64,000 nucleotides of DNA. Origin: Bdellovibrionales bacterium. Lineage in GTDB: Bacteria > Bdellovibrionota > Bdellovibrionia > Bdellovibrionales > Bdellovibrionaceae. Where the stretch lies: assembly GCA_016713585.1 (NCBI GenBank), contig JADJOV010000014.1:1-64000 (forward strand), written 5' to 3'. A program made the translations under genes and the position numbers. Positions 37,216 to 46,623 of this stretch are shown here, piece by piece (position 1 is the first letter of the stretch; every line of letters starts with the position of its first letter). A model generated the notes under the pieces. It was not told where the DNA came from, made no database searches, and saw nothing but the letters and a program-made list of their open reading frames with translations.

Positions 37216-38253
37216 ATGCTTCCCCAAGATGCTAAGTTGATGGCACAATTTGTGGCTATGGCGCCCTTTGTATTTCAAACAGCGGTGTGCCTTCGAGATT
37301 TCGGAATTCTTCAGCAGCTTTTGACTGCGCCTGATGGACTCACCATTTCTGAAATTCAAAATGATTGCACACTAGATCGGTCCAGCCTGAGCATTCTTTT
37401 AGATGCTGGCGAAAGTGCGGGTCTCGTCGCTGAGAAGGCAGAGATTTATCGTCTGACACAAGTTGGAGAGTTGATTGAGACCGACCCTATCACTCGAGTG
37501 AATATGAACTTTTCACAAGATGTTTGTTATCAAGGACTTTTCAATTTAAAAGAATCCTTGCAAACCAAGAAGCCCGTTGGACTCAAGGTTTTTGGCCCAT
37601 GGGCGACTCTCTATGAGGGACTTTCCAGCCTTCCGGAAAAGGTCAAAAAGAGCTGGCTCGATTTTGATCATTTTTTCAGTGACGATTGCTTCCCTAGGGC
37701 ACACTCAATTGTGGAGAAGGTGAATCCCCAGAAAATTTTAGATGTTGGTGGAAATACTGGAAAATTCGCATCACTTTGCGTTAAGAACAATTCCTCTGTT
37801 ATGGTTACAATTGCTGATCATCCAGGACAAATTAATATGGCGCAAACCAGGCTGGCTCAAATTCCTGGATCTGACCGAATTAAATTTTATCCAACAGATC
37901 TTCTGGATCGATCACAATCTCTGCCCACGGGGCACGATGTCATTTGGATGAGTCAACTCCTGAGTTGCTTTGCTGAAGATGAAATCATTATGCTCTTGCA
38001 AAAAGCTAGAAAAGCTCTTGCTCCTGGGGGAAGCCTCTTTATCATGGAGACCTTCACAGATAACCAAAAATTTTCGGTGTCTCGCTTTTGTTTGGATATG
38101 ACCTCTCTTTATTTTACCGCTATGGCTAATGGGAATAGTCGAATGTATCGAAGTCGACAATTTTACCCCTTGGTTAAGGCTGCTGAATTTAGAATTGTTG
38201 ATGAATACCCCCATGTCAGACTCAATCACACAGTCATAAGATGCCAGATTTAG
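37216..38253 (+). CDS. SAM-dependent O-methyltransferase
   Basis: 345 residues from the ATG at 37216, chosen because AAGGAG lies seven bases upstream (the frame is open from 37153). An N-terminal helical dimerisation domain (LTISEIQNDCTLDRSSLSILLDAG) is followed by a class I methyltransferase domain with KILDVGGNTGKFASLC (SAM site) and ALAPGGSLFIMETF, as in O-methyltransferases of the plant COMT and polyketide type. It is expected to methylate the aryl head group or polyene, as the methyltransferases of aryl-polyene clusters do. Confidence 0.85.
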   Translation: MLPQDAKLMAQFVAMAPFVFQTAVCLRDFGILQQLLTAPDGLTISEIQNDCTLDRSSLSILLDAGESAGLVAEKAEIYRLTQVGELIETDPITRVNMNFSQDVCYQGLFNLKESLQTKKPVGLKVFGPWATLYEGLSSLPEKVKKSWLDFDHFFSDDCFPRAHSIVEKVNPQKILDVGGNTGKFASLCVKNNSSVMVTIADHPGQINMAQTRLAQIPGSDRIKFYPTDLLDRSQSLPTGHDVIWMSQLLSCFAEDEIIMLLQKARKALAPGGSLFIMETFTDNQKFSVSRFCLDMTSLYFTAMANGNSRMYRSRQFYPLVKAAEFRIVDEYPHVRLNHTVIRCQI

Positions 38254-38326
38254 TTGCGTCTGGGTCCAAAGTTATAATATATCTTTAAAGAAGTGCGCGA
38301 GCATCAGAACGGTAAAGGAGCTTCAT

Positions 38327-39547
38327 TTGAAAGTCTTAATTTCGGGTCAGGGCATTATCAGTTCGCTTGGGAATAGTCCCAAGGAAATGTTTAGTTCCTT
38401 GCTTGAAGGAAAGACAGCCGTGCGTTTGATTTCAGATTGGGATTCAATGAACGGACTGAATTGCCGTTTGGGAGCCCCGGCCTCTCCCTACGAAATATCT
38501 AGTTTACCTCGGACAGCTCGGCGCACAATGTCGCCGATGTCTGAAATGGCGGCTCTGGCAACTCATCAAGCTCTAAAGGAAGCCGGACTTGCAATACCAG
38601 ATTTCAACTTTTCCAAGTCATTGCTAATTATGGGCTCGACCACTGGAAGTCCAATTGGAATGGAAGACTATTTTAGAAAATTGCAGCAAAATAACGGAGT
38701 TCAAGGTCAATCTGGAACCGCCTTTTTTAAGGTCATGAATCATTCAGTTGCTTCAAATGTTGCTGTGGCCCTAGGCTTCAATGGAGCTGTCATAGCCCCC
38801 TCGAGTGCCTGTGCCACATCGGCTCAGTCTGTGATTCTTGGTTGGGAACTGATCAAAACAGGACTCTATGATGTGGCCATTTGTGGCGGAGCCGACGAAT
38901 TGCACTATTTGAGTGCTGCGGTCTTTGACAGTGTCTACGCCGCCTCTCGCGGATATCATGATTGCCCGACCTTAACCCCTCGTCCATTCGATAAAAGGCG
39001 GGATGGACTTGTTGTTTCTGAAGGGGCCTCGGTGGTTATTCTTGAAAGCGAGGCCCATCTGGCAAAGCGTGGCGGAAAAGCACTTGGTGAGTTTTGTGGT
39101 GGAGCGTATTTGTGTGAAAGCTCACATATGAGTCAGAGCAATGACCAACAAATGTCTAATGTGATGGAGCTGGCTTTACAGAAATCTGGAATCAAAAAAT
39201 CTCAGATTGAATATATTAGCGCGCACGCGACCGGAACCCACCAGGGGGACGCCGCCGAAGCTCTTGCCATTTCCAATACTTTTGGTTCACAAGTCCCTGT
39301 GAGCAGCCTGAAGGGCCACCTAGGTCACTCCATGGCTGCCTGTGGATTGCAGGAGTTGATTGCAACACTGATGATGATGGATGAAGGTCAGCTCCTAAAG
39401 ACTCGGAATCTTGAGGAAGTAGCACCCGATTGTGGTGGCGTGATGCACCTTCTTGAAAACCGAAAAATTAAAACAAACCTTTCGCTGAGCAATAATTTTG
39501 CTTTTGGCGGAATCAATACGAGCTTTATTGTGAAAGCAATCGAGTGA
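38327..39547 (+). CDS. beta-ketoacyl-ACP synthase (KS 2, FabF-like)
   Basis: 406 residues from a TTG with AAAGGAG seven bases upstream. The most canonical of the three ketosynthases: active-site Cys in PSSACATSAQ, SEGASVVILE, first His in SAHATGT and second in KGHLGHSMAACGLQE, with NNFAFGGINTS at the end. The frame is intact. It precedes the second ACP by 12-24 bases. Probably the main elongating KS or the partner of the chain-length factor; which it is cannot be decided by eye. Confidence 0.92.
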   Translation: MKVLISGQGIISSLGNSPKEMFSSLLEGKTAVRLISDWDSMNGLNCRLGAPASPYEISSLPRTARRTMSPMSEMAALATHQALKEAGLAIPDFNFSKSLLIMGSTTGSPIGMEDYFRKLQQNNGVQGQSGTAFFKVMNHSVASNVAVALGFNGAVIAPSSACATSAQSVILGWELIKTGLYDVAICGGADELHYLSAAVFDSVYAASRGYHDCPTLTPRPFDKRRDGLVVSEGASVVILESEAHLAKRGGKALGEFCGGAYLCESSHMSQSNDQQMSNVMELALQKSGIKKSQIEYISAHATGTHQGDAAEALAISNTFGSQVPVSSLKGHLGHSMAACGLQELIATLMMMDEGQLLKTRNLEEVAPDCGGVMHLLENRKIKTNLSLSNNFAFGGINTSFIVKAIE

Positions 39548-39571
39548 TAACTTTTTTAAGTGGAGCTTTTG

Positions 39572-39835
39572 GTGACTGATTACAACCCGCAGATCGTAGC
39601 CATTGTGAATGGCATTCTCCAGCAAAAATTTGAAGTTCCTTTGGAAAAAATGAAGAGCGAGGCTCGACTCAAGGAAGATCTTAATTTGGATAGCCTTGAT
39701 TTCGTTGATATGTTTATTCTTCTTGAACAAAAGCTTGGAAAAACGCCCCAAAATGTCGACTTTATGAAGATCACGACTCTCGGCGACATTTACCAAATGG
39801 TGATGGACCTTAATGCCGAAATCCAGAAAAACTGA
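39572..39835 (+). CDS. acyl carrier protein (second)
   Basis: 87 residues from a GTG at 39572 with GGAG at good spacing (GTG at 39560 is an alternative). The phosphopantetheine Ser lies in DLNLDSLDFVDMFILLEQKL, a standard ACP helix II. It follows KS 2 directly. Its last 26 bases overlap the 3' end of the dehydratase gene, which is on the opposite strand. Two ACPs are normal for aryl-polyene clusters. Confidence 0.9.
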   Translation: MTDYNPQIVAIVNGILQQKFEVPLEKMKSEARLKEDLNLDSLDFVDMFILLEQKLGKTPQNVDFMKITTLGDIYQMVMDLNAEIQKN

Positions 39836-40229
39836 TTTCGGAGAGCGGTTTGAGATCCTTGGCCGTGAGCCACACCACTCTCAATTCAAGCGTTTTTGCT
39901 TGCTTATTTCCTTGCTTATCTGTTTGCTTAGTAGTGACTTCCAATAAAACATCTTCGCCAGAGCCAATAGGTGTTTTGACTCGAAATTTCTCAATTCGGT
40001 GAATAAGGAAAGCGCCAACCAAGTGCTGAGCAAAAAAGTGACTAATATCAATGATAGCCACTGCGGGCAAAATCGCCTTCTGCGGAAAATGTCCCGCGAA
40101 ATAGGACAAAGTTGCTGGAATTCGAAGATCTATTTTAAGGGTTCCCTCTTGATTCTGATCAGAGTCTTGATGAATTACAAAAGCTTCAGAAAGTTCTTTT
40201 CCCAAATCAATCATTTTTTCAAAATACAC
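39810..40229 (-). CDS. hotdog-fold 3-hydroxyacyl-ACP dehydratase (FabZ/ApeI-like)
   Basis: 139 residues (GTG at 40229; ATG at 40214 also possible). The signature YFAGHFPQKAILPAVAIIDI matches the FAGHFPGxPVLPGV catalytic-His segment of FabZ/ApeI-type dehydratases. It would remove water after FabG reduction to make the polyene double bonds. Unusually it lies on the minus strand between plus-strand ACP and KS genes. It overlaps the ACP gene tail to tail and starts only 14-29 bases from the KS 3 start on the other strand. Confidence 0.85.
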   Translation of the reverse strand: MYFEKMIDLGKELSEAFVIHQDSDQNQEGTLKIDLRIPATLSYFAGHFPQKAILPAVAIIDISHFFAQHLVGAFLIHRIEKFRVKTPIGSGEDVLLEVTTKQTDKQGNKQAKTLELRVVWLTAKDLKPLSEISFSGFRH

Positions 40230-40243
40230 CCACCGAGTCTATT

Positions 40244-41394
40244 ATGTATATCCTAAATTATGATTGCATCACAGCGGCAGGAGATGGCGTCTTCAAACTT
40301 ATGGAAGCCCTGAATTCCGGGAGAGATTGCTCAAAACCTGGCGCACCCATGGGAAGAATCTGCCAAATTGAGAACCTTGAGCGGTCCAAAGAGACTGCTC
40401 AAGTGAGTTTGAAAAGCTATTGACTAAACTTTGGAAAAATTTGGCATTAGGTTTCGAGAATGACATTCATGAACTTCTTCAGCAACAAACACCTAAGTCC
40501 CGAGTTGCCTTGGTTTTTTCTAGCACCAAGGGGGTGATTGAAGACACCATTTGGAAGGCGACAAAAAATAACATTCGCGAGCTTGAAGATCCTTTTCAAT
40601 GTGTCATTGATGATTTCTGTGAAGAACATCCAAACTTTTCTTGGGAACCTCGATGCAATGTCAGCAATGCCTGTGCCTCGGCCCATGTCGCCTGTGAATA
40701 TATCCAGACTCTATTTGCCCAAGATCGAGCAGATTTTGCAGTCCTCATCAGCGCAGACCTCGTGGGACCCTTTGTCACCAAAGGTTTTGCCTCTCTCAAA
40801 ATTATTTCCCCAACTTCTAATCGCCCTTTTTCAGCGGACCGCGATGGTCTTCAGCTCGGTGAGGCTGCCTCCATGGTTCTGTTTGCTCGAAAGCGCCCAT
40901 CAAGACCCGCTCCCATACGCCTCTCTCGAGTGGCCAGTCACACCGAAGGAACCTCGATCACTCGGCCGTCGATGAATGGCGATGGCCTTGTCAGCGCTCT
41001 CACTCAGCTCAGTTCACAGACCCAAGTCTCACCAGATTTGGTCATCGCCCATGGAACCGGAACTCACTTCAATGATCTGGCTGAAGAACTTGCCTTTCAG
41101 AACTTCTTAACAAATATTAGTCGCGAGAGAATCCCAATCACTAACACCAAGTGGTGCATTGGTCACACGCTCGGAGCCAGCGGGTCGATCGATCTGATTG
41201 CAGCCTGTGAAATATTGAGAACCCAGCGTGTTTTTCGTATTCAAAATACGCAAGTTGTCGACCCAAAATTTCGCATGAATTATCTGACCGCCAGGTCAGA
41301 GATTACAAATTCACCCTCACGAAATCAAAATGGTCAAAAGCAATTTCGTCAAATCTTGGTCACCTCCTTAGGTTTTGGTGGAGTGGATGCCTGA
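40244..41394 (+). CDS. beta-ketoacyl-ACP synthase (KS 3), frame-broken
   Basis: About 383 residues. The first 55 codons from the ATG at 40244 (YILNYDCITAAGDGVFKLME) are the normal KS N-terminus but run into a TGA. One extra base at TTT 40408-40410 joins them to the rest (VSFEKLLTKLWKNLALGF). Active-site Cys in VSNACASAHVA, first His in AHGTGT, second His in IGHTLGASGSIDL, end LGFGGVDA. It is more divergent than KS 1 and KS 2. It precedes a KS-like orphan by 29 bases. Confidence 0.85.
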
Positions 41395-41423
41395 ATACTT
41401 ATCGATTGTTTGGAGCCTGAAAC

Positions 41424-41891
41424 ATGACCCTTTTGCTCAACCCCAATCTTAAAGCTGACCAGACCTCGTCGAAAACAATAGAGCGTTGGCACCAATTAGA
41501 CGAAATTTCTTATTGTTTCTGCGAGGCTGTGAGCCAGTGGAATTATTGCTCTGAATTTCCTAGACCTGAGACGATCATTTTCTCAACCCCCGGAGCCTCT
41601 AATTTGTCTGATTTGGAATTTGTCGAGACAGGAGCTCTCAGTCCCGCCAAATTTGTCTATACTCTGCCAAATATTTGCGCTTCTGTTGTTCTGCAACTCC
41701 TCGCTTTTAAAGGGCAAGTTTTGTTCCTTCACCAGGGATCCACCACTGAGGAGTTTTCATTGTCTGAAGGTCGCGCGCGGGCGAAGGCGGGTCAAATTGT
41801 TTGGATCTTTTCTAGTCCACCTCTTTTGATAAATTCCACAGAGGGCCCCTTGAGGCGGGTCAGTTTTGAATGTATTAGACCGGACCAATAA
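41424..41891 (+). CDS. short ketosynthase-like protein
   Basis: 155 residues, probably a degenerate thiolase-fold relative: FVYTLPNICASVVLQLLAFKGQVLFLHQG and the strand QIVWIFSSPPLL look like the N-terminal half of a ketosynthase or Ketoacyl-synt_2 domain. There is no catalytic Cys-His-His set. It closes the plus-strand polyene block. It may be a partner subunit or a pathway-specific accessory protein. Assignment is tentative and rests largely on position. Confidence 0.5.
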   Translation: MTLLLNPNLKADQTSSKTIERWHQLDEISYCFCEAVSQWNYCSEFPRPETIIFSTPGASNLSDLEFVETGALSPAKFVYTLPNICASVVLQLLAFKGQVLFLHQGSTTEEFSLSEGRARAKAGQIVWIFSSPPLLINSTEGPLRRVSFECIRPDQ

Positions 41892-41946
41892 TCGTCGTTT
41901 TAGAGTGTTCAATCTAAATTTTTATCACTTTCGACGCCCTTCGACC

Positions 41947-41986
41947 TGAATCGCCAAGAATAATCGATATGAATCGCCAAGAATAA
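41947..41986. repeat. 17-bp direct repeat upstream of glycogen genes
   Basis: TGAATCGCCAAGAATAA occurs at 41947-41963 and again at 41970-41986, 23 bases apart (about two helical turns), followed by a looser match (AAGAATTGCCAAG) at the next gene's start. The position, just upstream of the glycogen gene run, suits a regulator binding site, but it may be only a small duplication. Confidence 0.5.
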
Positions 41987-42038
41987 ACCATCTAATTGTC
42001 CCAATTTGATTTATTTTTTTTGAACTCGCAAAAAAGAA

Positions 42039-43964
42039 TTGCCAAGCGGCTATCATAGGTTTGTAATTTCCACCGTGGAAGATTATACAGAATGGCTACA
42101 AACTAACTCAAGAGGATCCTTTGCCCTAGGAAGCACTGACCGAGTTCCACGACGAAAATATCATTCCTTATTTACTCAACGTGGAATAATGAACAGTGAG
42201 CCCATAAATTGGATCTCTGAAGTTATAGAAACTTTTGAGCCTGGTTCATTAATCCAACTGATTGATGTTCAGATGGGGACCTCCCCGGCCCAGACAAAGC
42301 AGAAATACTTACACTCATTTTCGGCCTATCCTTTTCCAACCTGGGTCTACAAATTTGAATCAATGACACTCACTCGACAACTGGAGCTTTTGCCTTCCCA
42401 CGAAGGAGTTCAAATTTCGTATAAACTTGAGTGGGATTCTCAAAAAACTCCTGTCGCAGACTTTGAAATGAGCCTGCGACCTCTCCTTCTGGCAAGACCT
42501 TGGCATCAACTTCATTGCGCAAATTTTTTCCTTGATGGAACTGTGACTTATTTGGGTCATAATAAATGGGGCTACAAACCCTACCCGAACCTTCCACGAT
42601 TAGAATGGGAAGTTCTTGGGACCTCTGCCGAGTTTCATTCAAATCCTCAGTGGTATAAAAATATCAAATACTCGGAAGAGCTTGCCCGCGGGTATGATCA
42701 TATTGAGGACGCTTTTGTCCCTGGCACTCTTAAAATAAAACTCAAGAATGGCGTTGCGGCTCAACTTCGTTTTTCGACGGAGTTTTTTTACGAGTCTCAA
42801 GTTCTAAAAAATTCAAAGAATGAATCTTTTAAGAATCAACTTGAAGATTCTGCAAGAAGTTACCGAATTCAACTCAATAATAAGTTGCCTGCAGTGGTTG
42901 CAGGATACCCTTGGTTTGAGGTATGGGCTCGAGATACAATGATTGCGCTTCCAGGCTTGGTCACTCCCAGCCAGAATTGGGATTGGGCCTCTGAGCTTCT
43001 TCCTCCCTGGGGTCAAGTTTTAACTCGTGGAAAGAAAATTTCTGGCCTGAACGAAACTGGAATCGATTCTCCTTTGTTATTTGTGAGAGCCCTCAGACTT
43101 ATCGCAGAGAAAGCACCACTCACCTTCAAGAAGAAAATATTGGAAGAAAGCCTCCAATTTGCCAAAGAAATTGTCCATCAATTTTTCGAGGCAAAAGTAC
43201 CTCAAGTAAAAGTCACTCCCCTTGGCCTTTGGGTTGAACCCAGTGAGAAACCCTCTGGCTGGATGGATGCGGTCATCGATGGACGCGGGATTACTCCTCG
43301 AAATGGCTATGCCATTGATCTCTGTGTTTTGTTTCTTGAAGCCGTCGATTTTGTATGCCGAGAGGATTCAACCTGCCCTGTTTCCTGGACCCAGTGGAAA
43401 GAAAAAGCCATTCAATCATTCGGAGAAGTTTTCTGGCTTAAAGACAAACGCTATTTCGCGGACACCAGCGATGGAAAAACCCAAGACTCGAGCCTTCGTC
43501 CGAATCAACTCTGGGCTTTGGCCTCAAAGCTTCCGCTCGCTGATTTGGATACCCGTGAAACTGCCCTCTCCAAAGTCACACAAAAACTTTGGACTCCAGT
43601 TGGAATGCGAACACTTTCCCCAGATTCCTCCGAGTATCGAGGTCGTTATATCGGGGATCAACGCACCCGAGATATGACTTATCATCAAGGAACTGTTTGG
43701 CCGTGGCTCCTTGGTATTTATGCCGATGCGGTTGCCGAGAGTCGAGGAAAGGCCTCGGTCGCCCCTGCCTTGGGGCCAAATTTAGTGAGAATGCGGAAGC
43801 ATTTTCTGGAAGAGGCTTGTCTTTATCATATTTCTGAGATTTTTGATGGTGATTTTCCCCATGCTCCAAAAGGGGCCCCAGCCCAAGCCTGGAGTCTTTC
43901 TGAAATCCTGAGAATTTTAGATACCTACCCGGAGACTGCCAATGCAATCAAGCCCCCCACCTGA
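42039..43964 (+). CDS. amylo-alpha-1,6-glucosidase (glycogen debranching enzyme)
   Basis: 641 residues from a TTG start. N-terminal GDE domain (about 1-270; FALGSTDRVPRRKYHSLF) and an (alpha/alpha)6 GH133-type C-terminal domain: VVAGYPWFEVWARDTMIALPGL, TGIDSPLLFVRAL, RPNQLWALAS, RDMTYHQGTVWPWLLGIY with catalytic acids of the family. Hydrolyses the alpha-1,6 branch residue left by phosphorylase. First gene of the plus-strand glycogen run; it overlaps the synthase gene by 23 bases. Confidence 0.92.
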   Translation: MPSGYHRFVISTVEDYTEWLQTNSRGSFALGSTDRVPRRKYHSLFTQRGIMNSEPINWISEVIETFEPGSLIQLIDVQMGTSPAQTKQKYLHSFSAYPFPTWVYKFESMTLTRQLELLPSHEGVQISYKLEWDSQKTPVADFEMSLRPLLLARPWHQLHCANFFLDGTVTYLGHNKWGYKPYPNLPRLEWEVLGTSAEFHSNPQWYKNIKYSEELARGYDHIEDAFVPGTLKIKLKNGVAAQLRFSTEFFYESQVLKNSKNESFKNQLEDSARSYRIQLNNKLPAVVAGYPWFEVWARDTMIALPGLVTPSQNWDWASELLPPWGQVLTRGKKISGLNETGIDSPLLFVRALRLIAEKAPLTFKKKILEESLQFAKEIVHQFFEAKVPQVKVTPLGLWVEPSEKPSGWMDAVIDGRGITPRNGYAIDLCVLFLEAVDFVCREDSTCPVSWTQWKEKAIQSFGEVFWLKDKRYFADTSDGKTQDSSLRPNQLWALASKLPLADLDTRETALSKVTQKLWTPVGMRTLSPDSSEYRGRYIGDQRTRDMTYHQGTVWPWLLGIYADAVAESRGKASVAPALGPNLVRMRKHFLEEACLYHISEIFDGDFPHAPKGAPAQAWSLSEILRILDTYPETANAIKPPT

Positions 43965-45363
43965 CGGCTCAACAAATGTTGGGTCAAAGAATCACGATCC
44001 CCGCGTTTTGATGCTGGGCTGGGAATATCCACCCCATATCTCGGGTGGTCTAGGGACTGCCTGCGAAGGTTTGACAAAGAGTCTTTGTGATTTAAAAGTT
44101 AATATTGATTTCGTGGTTCCGAAATTATTTGGTGATGAGGCCGCTCGGCACATGAAGCTGTTTGAACCCTCTGGTTTTATTCGTCGAAAACAGGAAGAGC
44201 ATTTAGAGTGCGTCACCACTTCCACAACAAGCTCCGTCACGACAGCGACCAAGATTCGTCGCACGTGGGAAGTTTCTTCTCATTTGCTTCCGTACCTGAC
44301 TCCAGAAGAGTTTCTCGCTTGGAAGGAAGAGATTTCCCTCCTCAGTAAAACAGACCAGGAAGTCAAATGGCGAGAGTACTGGGAAAAAGTTTCCCTCCAG
44401 TCGGGCGCCGGCGATCACTATGGGACAGCCCTTTTTCGGGAGGTTGATAGCTATGCCCAAAGGGTTTCCTTGATTGTTCAAGATGATTCTCTGAAAGATT
44501 CCATCGATATTATTCATGCCCATGACTGGATGACCTTTCCAGCAGGTCTTATGTCTGCACAGCGCACCGGGCGGCCCTTGATTCTGCATGTTCATAGCAT
44601 TGAGCATGATCGGAGCGGTGACGGGGGAAATCCCCATATTCTTCACATTGAAGGAGAAGGTCTTTCCAAGTGCCATCATATTATTGCGGTTAGTAATTAC
44701 ACAAAAAGCCAAATTCAAGAAAAATATAAAATCTCACCCCATAAAATTACGGTGGTGCACAACGGCGGCCCTGATAGTTTTCAACCACTGAGTGAGACAT
44801 CAGCCACCAAACAAGAAAAAGGTCTTTACACAGTTCTGTTTTTAGGGCGAATGACCATGCAGAAAGGTCCAGATTATTTTGTTGAGGCCGCCCAGCAAGT
44901 TCTCACTCGAATCCCCAATGTGCTTTTTATTATGGCAGGAACAGGGGATATGCTTCCTCGAATGAAGAAGAGAGTCAAAGAGCTTAAACTTGAGGATCAT
45001 TTTTCTTTTCCCGGATTTCTTAAAGGCCCCTCTGTCGACAAAGCCTTTGCCAATGCGGATCTTTATGTCATGCCTTCGGTTTCTGAACCCTTTGGACTAA
45101 CTCCACTTGAATCTATACGCGCGGGCACCCCAGTGTTGATTTCAAAACAATCAGGCGTTTCTGAACTTTTGGCCCATGCCCTTAAAGCTGATTTTTGGGA
45201 TGTGGCGGATATAGCCGATCAGATTATTGGCGCTCTTTTATACCCAGCCCTTCGGTCAGATATGATTCAGATGTCTCAAAAAGAAGCTGGGCAAATCACC
45301 TGGAAAAAGTCCGCCCAGAAAATTCTTGACCTCTATCAAAATCTACTGACAGCGGACTCCTAG
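43942..45363 (+). CDS. GT4-type glycogen/starch synthase
   Basis: 473-residue GT-B glycosyltransferase. N-terminal GWEYPPHISGGLGTACEGL is the donor-binding signature of archaeal and bacterial GT4/GT5 glucan synthases. DIIHAHDWMTF, FLGRMTMQKGPDYFVEAA and EPFGLTPLESIRAGTPVLIS (E-x7-E) follow. Uses a nucleotide-glucose donor to extend alpha-1,4-glucan. It overlaps the debranching enzyme gene and precedes the GH57 gene. Frame intact. Confidence 0.85.
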   Translation: MQSSPPPDGSTNVGSKNHDPRVLMLGWEYPPHISGGLGTACEGLTKSLCDLKVNIDFVVPKLFGDEAARHMKLFEPSGFIRRKQEEHLECVTTSTTSSVTTATKIRRTWEVSSHLLPYLTPEEFLAWKEEISLLSKTDQEVKWREYWEKVSLQSGAGDHYGTALFREVDSYAQRVSLIVQDDSLKDSIDIIHAHDWMTFPAGLMSAQRTGRPLILHVHSIEHDRSGDGGNPHILHIEGEGLSKCHHIIAVSNYTKSQIQEKYKISPHKITVVHNGGPDSFQPLSETSATKQEKGLYTVLFLGRMTMQKGPDYFVEAAQQVLTRIPNVLFIMAGTGDMLPRMKKRVKELKLEDHFSFPGFLKGPSVDKAFANADLYVMPSVSEPFGLTPLESIRAGTPVLISKQSGVSELLAHALKADFWDVADIADQIIGALLYPALRSDMIQMSQKEAGQITWKKSAQKILDLYQNLLTADS

Positions 45364-45391
45364 TCCCCTATTCTACCAAGGAGGTAACACG

Positions 45392-46623
45392 ATGCCATCC
45401 ATTTGTTTCTATTTTCAGGTCCATCAGCCCTACAGGATAAAAAAATATCGCAATGATGATATAGGTGTTGATCATGACTATTTTGATGACAAAAATAATC
45501 GTGCGATTCTTCAAAAGGTGGCTCATAAGTGTTATATTCCGATGAATCGACTTCTCTTAGAGAAAATTCGGCAAACAGATGGTCGATTTAAGGTCAGTTT
45601 TTCAATCACTGGAACTGCCATTGAACAACTTGAAGAGTACTGTCCTGAGGCCTTGGCCTCCTTTGTCGAACTGGCAGAGACAGGCTCTGTCGAATTTTTG
45701 GCCGAGACCTATTACCATAGCTTGGCCTCTTTATATTCACCCTCTGAATTTAAACGCCAGGTGGAGATGCACACGGCAATGATTCAGAGATATTTTGGGC
45801 AGACTCCAACGATTTTTCGGAATACAGAGCTTGTCTACAACAATCAAATCGGAGATTTGGTTTCGGATTTGGGCTTTAAGGCCGTTTTAGCCGAGGGGGC
45901 TGATGATATTTTGACCTGGCGTAGTCCAAATTTTGTTTATCAGCATCCCCATAGAAATCTCAAAATTTTGACGAAAAACTACAAACTTTCTGACGATATT
46001 GCTTTTCGCTTTTCAAATCAACAATGGAACGAATGGCCACTCACAACAGAAAAATTTGCCCAATGGGTTCACCGAGTTAATGGAAATGGCGACGTGGTCA
46101 ATTTATTTATGGACTACGAAACTTTTGGTGAGCATCAATGGGCTGACACTGGCATTTTGATTTTATGCGAGCATTGCCTGATCAGATATGGAGTCATTCA
46201 GATTGGTCTTTCCAAACTCCCTCTGAAGTTCTCAACTCAAAGCCGGCCATTGCGCCTTTGTCTTTTGAGCGAGTTGTTTCTTGGGCTGATATGGAGCGAG
46301 ATTTAACGGCTTGGAATGGCAATCAAATGCAAAAAGCGGCCTTAGAAAGAGCTTATGCTATGAGCACCAAGGTCTTCGCCCGCCAGAATCCGCACCTGAC
46401 AAGTGCCTGGAGAAAGCTGCTCACTTCTGATCATTTTTATTATATTTGCACCAAGTTTTTCTCTGACGGAGACGTCCACGCTTACTTTAGCCCATTTAAA
46501 AACCCCTATGAAGGCTTCATGAGTTACATGAACGTTTTGACGGACATCGAAAAGTCTGTTTTTCACGGAGGCCCTCACAGTTTAAAAAAAGGACAAATGT
46601 CATATGAGCACCACGTCCCCTAA
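45392..46623 (+). CDS. GH57 alpha-amylase/glucanotransferase, frame-broken
   Basis: About 410 residues after adding one base at TTTT 46155-46158. GH57 motifs: FQVHQPYRIKKY at the N-terminus, FSITGTAIEQLEEY, catalytic Glu in IFRNTELVYNN and acid/base Asp in FMDYETFGEHQW. The shifted part continues FDFMRALPDQI and ends in a helical C-terminal domain (YFSPFKNPYEGFMSYMNVLTDIE). The ribosome-binding site AAGGAGG precedes the ATG. GH57 enzymes may be amylases, transferases or branching enzymes; this one is most like the alpha-amylase subgroup. It overlaps the next gene by 20 bases. Confidence 0.88.

Noticed and set aside
34352..41891. Modular type I polyketide or nonribosomal peptide synthase
   Set aside because: All KS, ACP, KR and dehydratase functions are on separate small proteins; there are no multimodular chains or condensation domains.
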